DNA from: Allobaileyella intestinalis
GTDB lineage: Bacteria > Bacillota > Clostridia > Peptostreptococcales > Anaerovoracaceae
Assembly (NCBI RefSeq): GCF_009695865.1
Contig: NZ_VUNB01000002.1
Location: 186,001 to 250,000 of the forward strand
DNA: 64,000 bases
Direction of reading: 5' to 3'
A model generated the notes under the pieces. The model was not told the DNA's origin. It did no database searches and was given only the letters and a program-made list of their open reading frames with translations. This document shows, one piece after another, positions 42,445 through 49,720 of this stretch; position 1 is the first letter of the stretch, and each line of letters begins with the position of its first letter. The translations under genes and the position numbers were made by a program.

Positions 42445-44076
42445 ATGAAAAAAAATTCACTGCTTGAAGGAACTCTTGTGGCTTATATCATAATTATAAC
42501 CACAAAGGTGCTGGGCGCCATTTACGTGATCCCTTTTTACAAGATCATAGGCACTTCCGGCGGAGTCCTTTATTCATACGCATACAATGTATACAACCTT
42601 TTCCTCAGCCTTTCCACCAGCGGCATTCCTACTGCCGTCAGCATTATAGTGGCTGAATACAGTGCCATGAAGCTGTATAACGACAAGGAGAAGACAATAA
42701 ACCTGGCATATAAGTTCATCGGAGTAGTGTCAACTCTGGCCTTCCTCCTGATGTTCTTCTTTGCAGCAGAGATTGGAAAATTCTTTGTAGGGGATATTGA
42801 AGGCGGAACCTCTATAGAGAGCATTAAGCTTGTAGTCAGGACTCTGTCCTTCTGCCTCCTGGTAATTCCTTATCTCAGTGTTACCAGAGGATACCTGCAG
42901 GGAAACAGATATGTGGCCAATTCTTCATTCAGCCAGCTCATAGAGCAGGTTGTAAGAGTTGCCGTTGCCCTGATCGGTGCCTATGTTGCCCTGAATCTTC
43001 TGAGCACTCCAGTGCCTGTAGGTGTTGCAGTGGCTCTTACCGGAACGGTACTGGGCGGTGCGGCTGCCCTTGTATACCTTAGAATCAAGATCCATCGCAA
43101 CAGAAAGGAGATCAGAGAAGGCTTTACATCTATTGCCGATGCCACAGATTCCAGCAAGACCATAATAAAGAAGATCATCACATATGCGATTCCTGTAATA
43201 ATTGTGGCTCTTGCTCAGAATATCTATGAGATGACAGACCTTAAGCTTCTTGTAAAAGGTCTCTACATGGCCGGCTATTCTGCGGAGAAGAGCGAGCTTC
43301 TGGGAAGCGTGGTAATTACCTGGGCTCCTAAGATAACTGTTCTCCTGACGGCCCTTGCACTCAGCCTGTGCTCCAGCATAATTCCTTTCGTGGTAACCTG
43401 CTACGTAGAGAAGGATATCCGGGGACTTAACAAGAACTTCAACACAGCCATAAACACCATACTCATTGCAGAGATACCTCTGGCGGCCATCGTAATCATT
43501 TTCCGCAACGAAGTATATGATATTTTCTATGGAAAAAGTCCATACGGCGGTCTGGTAACTGCGGTAATGGCGGTGGTATGTATTTTCTTCAGCCTTCAGC
43601 TGGTTATAAACATGATGCTTCAGGGCATGAAGCGGTACAAGGTAGTCTATCTCAACGAGTTTACCGGAATCATAGTCAATATCTGCCTGGACATTCCAAT
43701 CATCCTTTTCCTGGACAGAATTGGCCTGCCGGCATATATCGGGTCAATGTTCGCTACTATTACAGGAGTGAGCACATCCCTGACAATTGTTCTGGTATCA
43801 ATGAAGAAGACCTTCCACTTCAAATATAAGTCCATTGCAAGAGCCCTGATCATGAGCATCATAGGAACTGCGGTAATCTGTGTGTTCATGATTGCTTACC
43901 AGAAGGTGGTGCCGGAGGCCAGCCGCTGGATATTCAAGGCAATACGCTTCGGAATGGGCGGGCTGCTGAGCTCGGTCATCTATTTCGGCCTGGCTTACAA
44001 GAGCGGGGCTCTGGCCAGATTTATGGGCGAGGAAAAACTGAATTCAATAATGACGAAGCTCCATCTGAAAAGATAG
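42445..44076 (+). CDS. Oligosaccharide/lipid II flippase, SpoVB/MurJ-like (MOP superfamily)
   Basis: A 543-residue membrane protein with about 14 hydrophobic helices. The N-terminus LLEGTLVAYIIIITTKVLGAIYVIPFYKIIG and the GIPTAVSIIVAEYSA segment are typical of the SpoVB/YtgP group of the MOP exporter superfamily, which flip undecaprenyl-linked precursors such as lipid II. Which lipid it moves cannot be said. It has its own promoter; TTGGAG precedes the ATG. A terminator follows. Confidence 0.88.
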   Translation: MKKNSLLEGTLVAYIIIITTKVLGAIYVIPFYKIIGTSGGVLYSYAYNVYNLFLSLSTSGIPTAVSIIVAEYSAMKLYNDKEKTINLAYKFIGVVSTLAFLLMFFFAAEIGKFFVGDIEGGTSIESIKLVVRTLSFCLLVIPYLSVTRGYLQGNRYVANSSFSQLIEQVVRVAVALIGAYVALNLLSTPVPVGVAVALTGTVLGGAAALVYLRIKIHRNRKEIREGFTSIADATDSSKTIIKKIITYAIPVIIVALAQNIYEMTDLKLLVKGLYMAGYSAEKSELLGSVVITWAPKITVLLTALALSLCSSIIPFVVTCYVEKDIRGLNKNFNTAINTILIAEIPLAAIVIIFRNEVYDIFYGKSPYGGLVTAVMAVVCIFFSLQLVINMMLQGMKRYKVVYLNEFTGIIVNICLDIPIILFLDRIGLPAYIGSMFATITGVSTSLTIVLVSMKKTFHFKYKSIARALIMSIIGTAVICVFMIAYQKVVPEASRWIFKAIRFGMGGLLSSVIYFGLAYKSGALARFMGEEKLNSIMTKLHLKR

Positions 44077-44089
44077 ACTTTTGCGAAGA

Positions 44090-44118
44090 CCTGGCAGGTT
44101 AACTGCCAGGCCTTTTTT
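44090..44118 (+). terminator. Terminator after the flippase gene
   Basis: Perfect 8-bp stem CCTGGCAG/CTGCCAGG with loop GTTAA, then CCTTTTTT. Confidence 0.92.
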
Positions 44119-44166
44119 ATGCAATGAAACAGAAAAAACAGCCTTGGCCGCAAAAATATACAAAAA

Positions 44167-44184
44167 TATGAATATAATTCCATT
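44167..44184. promoter_or_regulatory. ARG box 1 upstream of argC
   Basis: TATGAATATAATTCCATT fits the ArgR/AhrC box WNTGNATWWWWATNCANW at 17 of 18 places. It touches the -35 box of the arg promoter. Confidence 0.7.
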
Positions 44185-44211
44185 GCATTTTAAACCATAA
44201 AAATGTATTAT
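44183..44211 (+). promoter_or_regulatory. Promoter of the argCJBD operon
   Basis: TTGCAT (44183-44188), 17-base spacer, TATTAT (44206-44211). A CCCCCT/AGGGGG hairpin (44222-44237) follows just before the ribosome binding site. Confidence 0.75.
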
Positions 44212-44219
44212 TATCCACA
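44202..44219. promoter_or_regulatory. ARG box 2 over the -10 of argC
   Basis: AATGTATTATTATCCACA fits the ARG box pattern at all 18 places. It covers the -10 box, so ArgR bound with arginine would block RNA polymerase. Its start is 35 bases from box 1. Confidence 0.75.
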
Positions 44220-44254
44220 ATCCCCCTGAGAAGGGGGGTAAGGAGGACAGAGAG

Positions 44255-45286
44255 ATGATAAAGGCCGGAATTATAGGCGCAACAGGATATGCAGGGGCGG
44301 AGCTGGTCAGAATACTGTCGGCTCATCCCGATGTACAGATAGAGTACCTTGGCTCAAGAAGCTTTGACGGTATTGAATACAGCAGTATTTTCGGAGATCT
44401 GAAGGGCGTGGTGAACAAAAAATGCACAGCCATGTCTATGAAGGAAATGGCTGCCACAGTGGATGTAATATTTACAGCCACCCCTCAGGGCTTCTGCGCT
44501 TCCCAGCTGGATGATGAAATACTTCAGAATACGAAGATTATCGACCTGAGCGCAGACTTCCGGCTGAAGGATCCGGATGTTTATAAACAGTGGTATGGAA
44601 TTGAACAGGGCGCTCCAGAGTACCTGGATGAAGCAGTTTACGGTCTCTGTGAGATAAACAGGGAAAAAATAAAGAAGCCTGGCGTAAGAATAATCGCCAA
44701 TCCCGGATGCTTCACAACCTGTTCCATATTGACGGTGTGGCCCCTGGCAGCAGAAGGCCTTGTGAACATGGATACCCTGGTTATCGATGGAAAATCAGGA
44801 GTTTCCGGGGCAGGCAGAAGTGGAAAAGTGCAGAATCTCTTCTGCGAGGTCAACGAGAGTGTGAAGGGCTACGGCCTGGGAACCCACAGACACACACCTG
44901 AAATTGAAGAGCAGCTGGGATATGCAGCAGGTAAACCAGTAACAGTAAGCTTCACTCCATATCTTGTTCCCATGGAAAGAGGCATCCTGATCTCCGCATA
45001 TGCGTCGCTGAAGCCAGATGTTTCATCAGAGGACATAAAATCCGCTTATGAAAAATACTACGGAAATGAGGAATTTGTGAGAATTCTTCCTGAGGGTCAG
45101 TCTCCAGAAACAAGATGGGTCAAGAACACAAACATGATAGACATTGGCTTCAAGAAGGACCCGAGAACAAACAGGGTAATAATGCTTGGGGCAATAGATA
45201 ATCTGGTGAAGGGTGCCGCAGGACAGGCAGTGCAGAACATGAACCTGCTTTTCGGCTTCCCGGAAAACACAGGACTTTCGAATTAA
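44255..45286 (+). CDS. argC: N-acetyl-gamma-glutamyl-phosphate reductase
   Basis: A 343-residue NADPH-dependent reductase making N-acetylglutamate semialdehyde, third step of arginine synthesis. The N-terminal Rossmann motif GATGYAGAELVR is at residues 8-19, and the catalytic Cys152 is in ANPGCFTT. HRHTPEIEEQL near 212-222 holds the conserved His. AAGGAGG precedes the ATG. First gene of argCJBD; argJ starts 18 bases after its stop. Confidence 0.96.
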   Translation: MIKAGIIGATGYAGAELVRILSAHPDVQIEYLGSRSFDGIEYSSIFGDLKGVVNKKCTAMSMKEMAATVDVIFTATPQGFCASQLDDEILQNTKIIDLSADFRLKDPDVYKQWYGIEQGAPEYLDEAVYGLCEINREKIKKPGVRIIANPGCFTTCSILTVWPLAAEGLVNMDTLVIDGKSGVSGAGRSGKVQNLFCEVNESVKGYGLGTHRHTPEIEEQLGYAAGKPVTVSFTPYLVPMERGILISAYASLKPDVSSEDIKSAYEKYYGNEEFVRILPEGQSPETRWVKNTNMIDIGFKKDPRTNRVIMLGAIDNLVKGAAGQAVQNMNLLFGFPENTGLSN

Positions 45287-45304
45287 GAGAAAGGGGTATG
45301 AGAA

Positions 45305-46528
45305 ATGGAAATTATAAAAGGCGGAATTACATCAGCAAAAGGTTTTGAAGCAGCATCCACTTCCATAGGGCTGAAGAAAACAGGCAAGGACGACATGGCC
45401 ATGATCTATAGTAAAGAACCATGCAAAGCAGCAGGAACTTTTACAACTAATGTGGCCAAGGCGGCTCCTGTAATCTGGGACAAAACTATTGTGGAAAAAG
45501 GAGAAGCGGTCCACGCAGTAATAGTGAACTCAGGCATTGCCAACGCCTGCACAGGCAAAGAAGGCCTTGGTTACTGCGATGACACTGCCACTGAGGGAGC
45601 TGCCGCTCTGGGAATCAGCAAGAATCAGATCCTTCTCTGTTCTACCGGAGTCATTGGTAAACAGCTGCCAATAAAGAAAATCTGCGCCGGTGTCCAGGTG
45701 CTTTCTGGAAAGCTGTCTTCAGATGAAGAGACAGGTAATCTGGCCGCCAACGCCATAAGGACAACGGACACCCATTCCAAGGAGATAGCAGTTACCTTCC
45801 AGTCCGGAGGAAAGACTGTAACCCTTGGAGGAATGGCAAAGGGTTCAGGAATGATTCATCCCGACATGTGCACAATGCTGGCCTTTATTGCAACAGACTG
45901 CAATATCAGCCAGGAAGCCCTGACTAAGGCCATGAAGGAAGATGTGGTGGACACCTACAACATGATTTCCGTTGATGGAGACACATCCACCAACGACACA
46001 GCCCTTCTCCTGGCCAACGGCCAGGCCGGAAACCCTGAGATAACCTTGGATTCACCGGATTTCCAGGAATTTTCCAAGGCCCTGAATACAGTAAATAAAT
46101 TTCTGGCCCAGCAGATTGCAGGAGACGGAGAAGGGGCAACCTGTCTCTTTGAAGTGAAGGCTCAGGGCTGTTCTTCTAAGGAACAGGCCAGGACTCTGGC
46201 AAAGTCCATTGCCTGCTCAAACCTGGTTAAAACGGCTATGGCTGGTCACGATGCAAACTGGGGCAGGATTATTTGCGCCATGGGCTATTCCGGCGCCCAG
46301 TTCGACCCGGAAAAGGTAGATCTTACTTTCCAGAGCAAGGACGGGGAAATCTCCATTGCTGAAAACGGAGTTGCCCTGGATTTCGACGAGGATAAGGCTA
46401 CGGAAATCCTTTCTGCAGAAAAAATAACCTGCATTGTGGACGTAAAGGAAGGGGAAGAGGAGGCTGTGGCCTGGGGCTGCGACCTGACTCACGACTATAT
46501 AACTATTAACGGAGATTACAGGAGCTGA
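45305..46528 (+). CDS. argJ: Glutamate N-acetyltransferase / ArgJ
   Basis: A 407-residue ornithine acetyltransferase. The self-cleavage site is visible as [16 protein letters not shown] with the nucleophile Thr190, which becomes the N-terminus of the beta chain. It recycles acetyl from N-acetylornithine to glutamate; whether it also uses acetyl-CoA cannot be read, but no argA-like gene is in the operon, which suggests a bifunctional enzyme. Residues [10 protein letters not shown] near 117-126 form the oxyanion region. It sits between argC and argB. Confidence 0.95.
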   Translation: MEIIKGGITSAKGFEAASTSIGLKKTGKDDMAMIYSKEPCKAAGTFTTNVAKAAPVIWDKTIVEKGEAVHAVIVNSGIANACTGKEGLGYCDDTATEGAAALGISKNQILLCSTGVIGKQLPIKKICAGVQVLSGKLSSDEETGNLAANAIRTTDTHSKEIAVTFQSGGKTVTLGGMAKGSGMIHPDMCTMLAFIATDCNISQEALTKAMKEDVVDTYNMISVDGDTSTNDTALLLANGQAGNPEITLDSPDFQEFSKALNTVNKFLAQQIAGDGEGATCLFEVKAQGCSSKEQARTLAKSIACSNLVKTAMAGHDANWGRIICAMGYSGAQFDPEKVDLTFQSKDGEISIAENGVALDFDEDKATEILSAEKITCIVDVKEGEEEAVAWGCDLTHDYITINGDYRS

Positions 46529-46529
46529 T

Positions 46530-47432
46530 ATGGACAAGTCTATGGAAAAATACCTTGCCAAGGCAGAGGTGCTTATTGAGGCCCTTCCTTACATCCAGCG
46601 TTTCAACAGGAAGATAATAGTGGTAAAGTACGGCGGATCGGCCATGATCGACAGTGACCTTGAGAAACAGGTGATCGAGGACGTTACTCTTCTGAAACTA
46701 GTAGGCTTCAAGCCCATCATAGTCCACGGAGGAGGCAGGGAGATCAGCCGCTGGTCCGGTAAAGTAGGGCTGGAAACCAGGTTTGTCAATGGCTTGAGAG
46801 TAACAGACCAGGACACCCTGGAAGTGGCTGAAATGGCCCTGGGCAAGGTTAACAAGAATCTGGTGAGAATGGTGGAATCCCTTGGTGTGAGAGCCATCGG
46901 AATCAGCGGAAAAGACGGAGGACTTCTAAAGGTGGAAAAAGCTTCGCCTGAAGGAAACGACATAGGCTACGTTGGCAAGGTGAGCAAGGTGGATGCCACA
47001 GTACTCCAGGATCTGCTGGAAAAAGATTTTCTCCCTGTTGTGTCGCCTCTAGGCCTTGATGAGGACTTTCAGACATACAACATCAATGGAGACGAAGCTG
47101 CCGGCGCCATAGCCAAGGCTGTAGGCGCTGAAAAGCTGGCTTTTCTCTCTGACACTGACGGAGTTTACATGAATCCCGATGATCACGAAACAATGATATC
47201 AGAGCTTACATTAAGCGAAGCCTCGGAAATGCTGGAAAATGGCATTATCACAGGGGGCATGAGACCGAAGATTCTGAACTGCATTGATGCGGTGAAAGGA
47301 GGCGTGGGCCGGGTCCACATTCTCAATGGCAAGGTTCCCCACTGCCTTCTGCTGGAGATTTTCACCGACAAAGGTATCGGCACGGCCATAATCAACGACA
47401 CGGCGGAAAGATTTTTTCAGGGAAAAAATTAA
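46530..47432 (+). CDS. argB: Acetylglutamate kinase
   Basis: A 300-residue amino-acid kinase phosphorylating N-acetylglutamate. The motifs are VVKYGGSAM near 31-39, VHGGGREIS near 65-73 for the substrate, and [11 protein letters not shown] near 209-219 for the nucleotide; [24 protein letters not shown] lies near 254-277. The N-terminal helix ([21 protein letters not shown]) is of the type that makes the arginine-sensitive hexamer, so feedback inhibition by arginine is likely. Its ATG lies one base after the argJ stop, with AGGAG upstream. Confidence 0.96.
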   Translation: MDKSMEKYLAKAEVLIEALPYIQRFNRKIIVVKYGGSAMIDSDLEKQVIEDVTLLKLVGFKPIIVHGGGREISRWSGKVGLETRFVNGLRVTDQDTLEVAEMALGKVNKNLVRMVESLGVRAIGISGKDGGLLKVEKASPEGNDIGYVGKVSKVDATVLQDLLEKDFLPVVSPLGLDEDFQTYNINGDEAAGAIAKAVGAEKLAFLSDTDGVYMNPDDHETMISELTLSEASEMLENGIITGGMRPKILNCIDAVKGGVGRVHILNGKVPHCLLLEIFTDKGIGTAIINDTAERFFQGKN

Positions 47433-47521
47433 ACGGCCCAGCGGGGCTGACCGGGATGTGGGGCATCAATGGCATCTGAAAAACACAGACGAAATGATTT
47501 GCGGAGGTGAGTAACTGAACC

Positions 47522-48748
47522 ATGGAAGAAAAATACGAATACAAGGATATTAATATGGCTTATACAGAAGATTACCACCAGGGCTTTATCCATACATATA
47601 ACCAGTTTCCTGTGGTTATGGACCACGGAGAGGGTGTATATCTTTACGACGCCCAGGGCAGAAAATACCTGGATTTTACCTCTGGGTACGCCGTGAATTC
47701 TCTGGGTTACAACGTTCCTGAGCTTAATGACGCCATGAAAGCTCAGATAGACAAGCTCTGGCATGTTTCCAATTTATACTACAATGAAGTGGCAGGAAAA
47801 GCTTCCCTTGCTCTCCTCAGAGTTTCGGGAATGGACAAGCTGTTCTTTACAAACAGCGGCGGAGAGGCTGTAGAAGGTGCTCTTAAAGCCGCCAGAAAAT
47901 ACGGATCATCAGAAGGAAAATACAAGGTCATCGCCATGAACAATTCCTTTCACGGCAGATCCATGGGCGCCCTGTCTGTAACGGGAAATTCCCACTACAG
48001 AGAGGCCTTTGAGCCTCTTGTTCCTGGAGTTTCCTTTGGTGAGCTGAACAACATTGATTCAGTGAAAGAACTGATGGATGAAGAGACCTGCTGCGTAATA
48101 GTTGAACCTGTTCAGGGAGAAGGGGGGATTAACTGCGCTGGCAAGGAGTTCATGATAGAGCTGAGACAGCTCTGCGACCAATACGGAGCCCTTCTCATCG
48201 CCGATGAAGTGCAGTGCGGAATGGGCAGGTCAGGACGGTATTTTGCATGGCAGAAGCTTGGCGTAAAACCTGACATCCTCACAATGGCCAAGGCCATAGG
48301 AAGCGGCTTCCCTGTGGGAGCTTTTGCCATCACAGACAAGGTGGCAGAAAAGTCTCTCCAGCCCGGGGATCACGGTTCAACCTTCGGGGGAAATCCCCTG
48401 GCTGCCACAGCAGTTCTTGAAACCGTTAAACTTTTCCAGAAAAAAATGATTCCGGAGCACGTGGAGGAAACAGGGAAATATCTGGAGGAAAAGCTGGATT
48501 CTATTGCCGGGTTCATGGATATGGTTAAAGAAAGAAGGGGATACGGTCTGATGCAGGGAATAAAGGTGTCAGTTCCGGTGAACCTGGTGGTCAACGAGGC
48601 TCTGGAACAGGGGCTGCTGATTATTGGAGCTGGAAAAGATGTGATCAGGTTTATTCCACCGCTGGTCATCCAGAAGGAACATGTAGATGAAATGATGGAA
48701 AAACTTGTGATCTCTCTGGAGAAAGCCGCCGGCCAAATGACCGTCTGA
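47522..48748 (+). CDS. argD: Acetylornithine aminotransferase
   Basis: A 408-residue class III PLP aminotransferase converting N-acetylglutamate semialdehyde to N-acetylornithine. The PLP lysine is Lys257 in LTMAKAIGSGFPVGAF; NSGGEAVEGALKAARKY near 111-127 and FHGRSMGALSVTGN are family hallmarks, and IADEVQCGMGRSG contains the cofactor Asp. GGAGGTGA precedes the ATG, 89 bases after argB. The N-terminal 11 residues before MAYTEDYHQGF are not conserved in the family, so the next Met is an alternative start. No clear terminator follows. Confidence 0.93.
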   Translation: MEEKYEYKDINMAYTEDYHQGFIHTYNQFPVVMDHGEGVYLYDAQGRKYLDFTSGYAVNSLGYNVPELNDAMKAQIDKLWHVSNLYYNEVAGKASLALLRVSGMDKLFFTNSGGEAVEGALKAARKYGSSEGKYKVIAMNNSFHGRSMGALSVTGNSHYREAFEPLVPGVSFGELNNIDSVKELMDEETCCVIVEPVQGEGGINCAGKEFMIELRQLCDQYGALLIADEVQCGMGRSGRYFAWQKLGVKPDILTMAKAIGSGFPVGAFAITDKVAEKSLQPGDHGSTFGGNPLAATAVLETVKLFQKKMIPEHVEETGKYLEEKLDSIAGFMDMVKERRGYGLMQGIKVSVPVNLVVNEALEQGLLIIGAGKDVIRFIPPLVIQKEHVDEMMEKLVISLEKAAGQMTV

Positions 48749-48841
48749 TCCATGATTGTAAGAGTGTATCTCTGTATGCCTGTATGCATCATTGTGAGGA
48801 AAGACCATCCATGAGCTCACAGGAAATACATATTATGTCCG

Positions 48842-48870
48842 TTGATAAACAAATCTGTTTGTTATATACT
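48842..48870 (+). promoter_or_regulatory. Promoter with palindromic spacer before small membrane protein gene
   Basis: TTGATA (48842-48847), 17-base spacer, TATACT (48865-48870). The spacer holds a perfect inverted repeat AACAAA-TCTG-TTTGTT (48848-48863), a likely repressor site. Confidence 0.7.
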
Positions 48871-48925
48871 TTCACTCAGTTTTGACAGGCATCCGGCAGG
48901 AACCGGGAAGCCGAAAGGCTAGTTT

Positions 48926-49276
48926 ATGAAAGGCGGTACTGTTGTTTATATGAATGGGTTTGTTGGAAGATTGAAGAGAATGGGATGGGGATTCCTCATT
49001 GGATTCACCGTCATTGCTGCCTTTACTCTGTTTGGCGTTCTTACTGAAGGCCCTACTACCCAGGGCTTCATAAATACGCTGAAGAACGGTATGTACGGCG
49101 GCGTTGGATATGGGCTGGTGGCGTTCATCCTTAACCCGGGTAAAGCAAAGAAGGCAGAGGAAAATGAAGAACCTGTTTCAAGTGGAGAAATGGTGTTCTC
49201 CGATGGGGACAGCTTTGAGAATGAGCCGGCTGTAGACGTAACAGACGTCGATGTAGAGAAGTATCAGGATCAGTAA
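48926..49276 (+). CDS. Small membrane protein of unknown function
   Basis: A 116-residue protein I do not recognise. It has two hydrophobic helices, near residues 21-42 (WGFLIGFTVIAAFTLFGVL) and 58-68, joined by a short loop, and a 45-residue acidic C-terminal tail (EENEEPVSSGEMVF through DVDVEKYQDQ). It has its own promoter with a palindrome and its own terminator, so it is a single-gene unit. ATG 48926 follows AAAGGC; ATG 48950 would give a protein of 108 residues. Confidence 0.7.
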   Translation: MKGGTVVYMNGFVGRLKRMGWGFLIGFTVIAAFTLFGVLTEGPTTQGFINTLKNGMYGGVGYGLVAFILNPGKAKKAEENEEPVSSGEMVFSDGDSFENEPAVDVTDVDVEKYQDQ

Positions 49277-49332
49277 GCCGGTAATAAGGAGACTTTCCGG
49301 GCAGTCCGGGCGTTTATCCATTAAATGAGCAG

Positions 49333-49364
49333 ATACTGCGCAGATTCTGTGCAGTATTTTTTTT
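49333..49364 (+). terminator. Terminator after small membrane protein gene
   Basis: ATACTGCGCAG/CTGTGCAGTAT with loop ATT, followed by seven T. Confidence 0.9.
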
Positions 49365-49522
49365 AGAACAAAGCGGGCCTGACCATGAAAAAATCCAGAA
49401 ATAATTGTATATTTTCTGGATTCCACCGTAAAAAATAGTGACTTCAGGTCATGGCCACAGTAAAAAATGCGTAAAATCCAGCATAAAAAATTCGCTGTAA
49501 GCCGTGATTATAGCGGAAAGCA

Positions 49523-49551
49523 TTGATATTTGAAGGGCTGTGTTGTATAAT
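49523..49551 (+). promoter_or_regulatory. Promoter of the zinc-ribbon protein gene
   Basis: TTGATA (49523-49528), 17-base spacer, TATAAT (49546-49551). The transcript would start near 49558 and carry a leader of about 160 bases. Between 49365 and 49522 I see nothing else. Confidence 0.82.
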
Positions 49552-49557
49552 TTCAAA

Positions 49558-49720
49558 TGTATATTTGGAGAAACCCTACCGACCATTTGTCGACGGCGAG
49601 TCGGAAGGGTTTGTGATGCGTAAGCGCCGGAAAGGCCAGAGCCGTTAGTAATTAAGAGTTTTGGCGTTGCGACGTGAATAAGTAGTACGGTGCCCTGGCA
49701 CCGGACATTCAGGAGGTAAC
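49558..49720 (+). promoter_or_regulatory. Structured leader of the zinc-ribbon gene
   Basis: The about 163-base untranslated leader can fold into AAACCCT/AGGGTTT (49573-49579 with 49605-49611 region) closing a smaller CCGAC/GTCGG hairpin, then a GC-rich part with GGC/GCC arms (49626-49645), and a final CGGTGC/GCACCG hairpin (49688-49703) just before AGGAGGT. The start and end resemble a riboswitch or protein-binding leader, but it fits no riboswitch class I know. No T run is present, so control would act on translation. Confidence 0.45.

Noticed and set aside
49558-49720. Named riboswitch class
   Set aside because: No match by eye to conserved cores of known classes, so no ligand is proposed.
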